Source: Labia minor (lineage: Eukaryota; Arthropoda; Insecta; Dermaptera; Spongiphoridae). From it: 64,000 nt of DNA. Location of the stretch: NCBI GenBank assembly GCA_963082975.1, contig OY720344.1:35146033-35210032 (forward strand), given 5' to 3'. The notes beneath the pieces were generated by a model. That model made no database searches, was not told where the DNA came from, and worked only from the letters and a program-made list of their open reading frames with translations. Below are positions 61,901 to 64,000 of this stretch, one piece after another (the first letter of the stretch is position 1; the number at the start of each line of letters is the position of its first letter). A program made the position numbers and the translations under genes.

Positions 61901-62650
61901 ATATTCTCTGCTACACAATTGAAAATATTCAGGCAAATTAGATAATAGAAGATTATTTATTATTGATAAAATAAAAAAAAAATTCAACTCCTGATGGACA
62001 AAGAGACATTAGTGTATAGTCAATAGATATTTTCCTTTAAAAGGAAAATTTAGGCTAATGGGATCTCATACCAAACAAGAAAAATAAATAAAAATGTATA
62101 TAAATTTTATTAGAAGGAAAAGAAAATGACATCTAGTTTTTATTAAAGTTTTTATATCATAAAAAGTTGTTTTGAATTTAAACCTTGTTTAAATATTAAT
62201 AATAATATTAATAAAATAGTGTAATTTAATAAAATAAAAAATATATTAATCTAGTTATTTTTATAATCAACTAAATAAAAACACTTTATTCCATATTATA
62301 TTGTATATGTTATCGTTAAAGTGTATAATGTAGTTATTTCATAGAATATCTAGACAAGTTAAAGTTTATAATAGATTAAAATTTTCATATATATTTTTCT
62401 TAGGTATTCTATGAAATAACCAATGAAAGATTGTTAAAAAATTAACACTTTCAAAATTATTTTATAAATTAATAATAATAAAATAATAATTTTGTATATT
62501 TTATTTTATTAAATATCTAGTTATTTTATGATATAAGGGATTTCACACTTTAACGGTAAAATTAATGTTAATTAAATAATATATTATACTTTAATATTTT
62601 TTTTAATATTTTCAAAAGAATAAATAAGCATTCATTTAATTCATTTGTTT
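55968..62650. other. Intergenic region between head-to-head genes
   Basis: 6.7 kb separating the coiled-coil gene (leftward) from the receptor gene (rightward). Both promoters should lie here, but none can be located. AT-rich with one LINE tail. A slightly GC-richer patch at 57830-57960 could be untranslated exon or regulatory DNA. No coding frame is supported. Confidence 0.55.
60396..60690 (+). pseudogene. LINE C-terminal and 3' terminal fragment
   Basis: Matches the other LINE copies in GCATGACCTCTATGCATCTT, GAGAAGGCTGGGATGG, GGAGACAGATTGGGAAACGT and the end GGAGAAATGTGGTTGCT. It ends with GTAGAACAGTGATAGG and a (TAGA)n tail, the LINE 3' tail form seen elsewhere. Strongly 5' truncated and frameshifted. 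Confidence 0.7.
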
Positions 62651-62667
62651 AATTTTTATTTTTATAG

Positions 62668-62965
62668 ATGACCCTGTTTCTGTGGTTCTTGGCGGCTCTC
62701 ATCCTCGGATCGAGCCTAACAACTGCACATTCATATTCCGAGGAGGAGGAAACAAACAACAGCAGCATCTGGCTTCACCTGGATGATAATGAAACAACAC
62801 CTGATCCTCCTCTATCAACAACATTAACAACTCCAACAACTCCAACAATTGTTAATGTCACATGGACAACTCCAATGTTCAATTCACCAATCACAACAAC
62901 AGTAATAACAACTACAACGACAACAACGATGATGAATGTGACGGACATCAAAAGCCAATTAGAGG
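62668..62965 (+). CDS. mGluR-family class C GPCR (mtt-like), first coding exon
   Basis: The ATG directly follows a strong acceptor (TTTTTATAG), implying an upstream 5' UTR exon. It encodes 99 residues plus one base. Residues 1-21 (MTLFLWFLAALILGSSLTTA) form a signal peptide. An acidic stretch and then a Thr/Pro-rich, mucin-like region follow (about 43-95), with N-glycosylation sequons (NSS, NET, NVT twice). The donor GAG|GGT is used as G|GTGAAA, and the split Gly codon is completed by GT at the next exon. The Thr-rich spacer between signal peptide and ligand-binding domain is unusual and looks like codon-repeat expansion (ACA/ACT). Family assignment depends on the next exon. Confidence 0.75.
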
Positions 62966-63206
62966 GTGAAATAAAATAAAATTATTTCATTCGAATAAAT
63001 AATTTACTTGTTTATTAAATTTAAAAATAACATTTATAGGCATTTTAATATATAAAATAATTTTTTTTTTAACATATTTTATATTTTTCTCCAAATTGAA
63101 TAATAATATTAATAATAATGTATATTTACGTTTATTTATTATTCTAATTTAATTTTCGAATTTCTATATTCTCGAATATATTTATTTTTAATTTTTTTTA
63201 TTGTAG
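62966..63206. other. Intron between receptor exons 1 and 2
   Basis: 241 bp, GTGAAA...TTGTAG, AT-rich. Phase 1, consistent on both sides. Confidence 0.8.
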
Positions 63207-63484
63207 GTATCACATCCCCTAGTCACTCTCTGATCAACACAACCAGTACCCAATCCATTCTCGATGGAGCAAAAATCTATTCATCTGGGCCGCTTTTGAC
63301 CCCAACTCCCACTGTACCTGCTGGTCCCGTTTGGCCAGTAAAACATGCAGCGCTTATTGAAGGTGATGTGATCCTCGGAGGGCTGATGATGATTCATGAG
63401 AGAGAGGATTCGATCACCTGCGGTCCTGTGATGCCCCAAGGGGGCGTTCAAGCCCTCGAAGCCATGTTGTATACCCTGGATCAG
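63207..63484 (+). CDS. mGluR-family class C GPCR (mtt-like), second coding exon
   Basis: Acceptor TTATTGTAG, donor CAG|GTAAAT, phase 0 exit. Residues 100-192 of the protein: a Ser/Thr/Pro linker, then the start of the Venus-flytrap ligand-binding domain, ALIEGDVILGGLMMIHERED, then CGPVMPQGGVQALEAMLYTL and DQ. GD-x-x-LGGL-x-x-x-H, the Cys and the (R/Q)xLEAMLxxLD motif are hallmarks of metabotropic glutamate receptors. The HERED and MPQGG variants resemble the arthropod orphan group of Drosophila mangetout (mtt) from memory, so the ligand may not be glutamate. The remaining domains (rest of flytrap, Cys-rich, seven TM) are beyond the window. Confidence 0.88.
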
Positions 63485-64000
63485 GTAAATATTGACAAAG
63501 TTATTAACAATTGGTTCATTATATTCCATTCAATTAGGAATTATCTATTTATAGTAATTAAAACTTCAGTAAACTGTCTTAGAAGTAATTAATTCTAGAA
63601 ACTGAATTCGCATATTGTTATACATTATAATGTAAACAATACTTATCACTTAGCATCTCTTTTGGAAAACTTTTACAAACAATTACTTAAATCTAAAATT
63701 AAACTTAAATGTGTCATTCAAATTAAATTATAGGTTTACTTTCGTTTTAGAAATTTCTCAATCTAATTAACTTTTAATTTAAAAATTTAATTAATTATAA
63801 TTAAATGTTTTTATTAAAAAAGAGCACTTCTCCCGACTTATGTATATGAATATCAACGATTAAAAAATAAAATTACTTCAATTTGACTATTACATTTATC
63901 TAATAAAATTTTTTATTTATTTTAAAGATAACTCTATATTAGAAATGAAGACTAAAAATAACATGCGGGCACCAGCTTAGAACTTAACCCTCTCGTTTCA
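63485..64000. other. Start of next receptor intron
   Basis: AT-rich sequence after a GTAAAT donor, running to the window edge. The last 40 bases (GCGGGCACCAGCTTAGAACT) are GC-richer but incomplete. Confidence 0.6.

Overview
This is a strongly AT-rich animal nuclear window: genes are split into short exons with GT/GC...AG introns of 0.1 to 15.6 kb, and the rest is repeats and decayed transposons. Codon use, the organic-cation-transporter-like and mtt-like receptor exons, and the mix of mariner, hAT, piggyBac-like, Helitron-like and LINE debris suggest an arthropod. A copepod or similar crustacean is possible, but I cannot fix the species from sequence alone. There is no prokaryotic or phage signal.

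Three protein genes can be supported. (1) On the minus strand, an SLC22-type (organic cation/carnitine transporter-like) gene: first coding exon at 18287-18087, and a diagnostic extracellular-loop/TM2 exon at 2470-2277 after a 15.6 kb intron. The gene continues past the left edge. (2) On the minus strand, a complete eight-exon gene spanning 55947-32864, whose exons join in phase to give a 411-residue protein with a long C-terminal coiled coil. I do not recognise its family. One of its introns has a GC donor. (3) On the plus strand, the 5' part of a class C GPCR of the metabotropic glutamate receptor family (mtt-like): signal peptide plus Thr-rich stretch at 62668-62965 and the start of the ligand-binding domain at 63207-63484. 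It runs off the right edge. Genes 2 and 3 are head to head across about 6.7 kb.

Layout: 1-18 kb is SLC22 intron with a Helitron-like element (12072-13748), mariner relics (7127-7638, 9342-9690) and other repeats. The stretch 18.5-32.8 kb is intergenic and holds a second Helitron-like element (19409-21755), a deleted mariner (22189-22760), a TIR repeat family, LINE fragments and two small hAT elements with perfect 8-bp target duplications. From 32.9 to 56 kb lies the coiled-coil gene, whose introns contain a deleted DD34D mariner, a hAT element carrying a DD41D-type mariner relative inside it, LINE reverse transcriptase relics, a piggyBac relic, four long copies of a roughly 400-630 bp unclassified repeat (one of them in the SLC22 intron), a 108-bp tandem duplication and a 114-bp-arm palindrome. 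From 56 to 62.6 kb is AT-rich intergenic DNA with one LINE tail.

Nothing here shows the three genes working together, and I see no new enzymatic or defence system. The most interesting points are the composite and nested mobile elements, the near-perfect intronic palindrome, the apparent LINE-fragment capture by a Helitron-like family, and the unassigned coiled-coil protein. All exon calls rest on reading frames, splice consensus and phase continuity. No alignment or transcript data were available.
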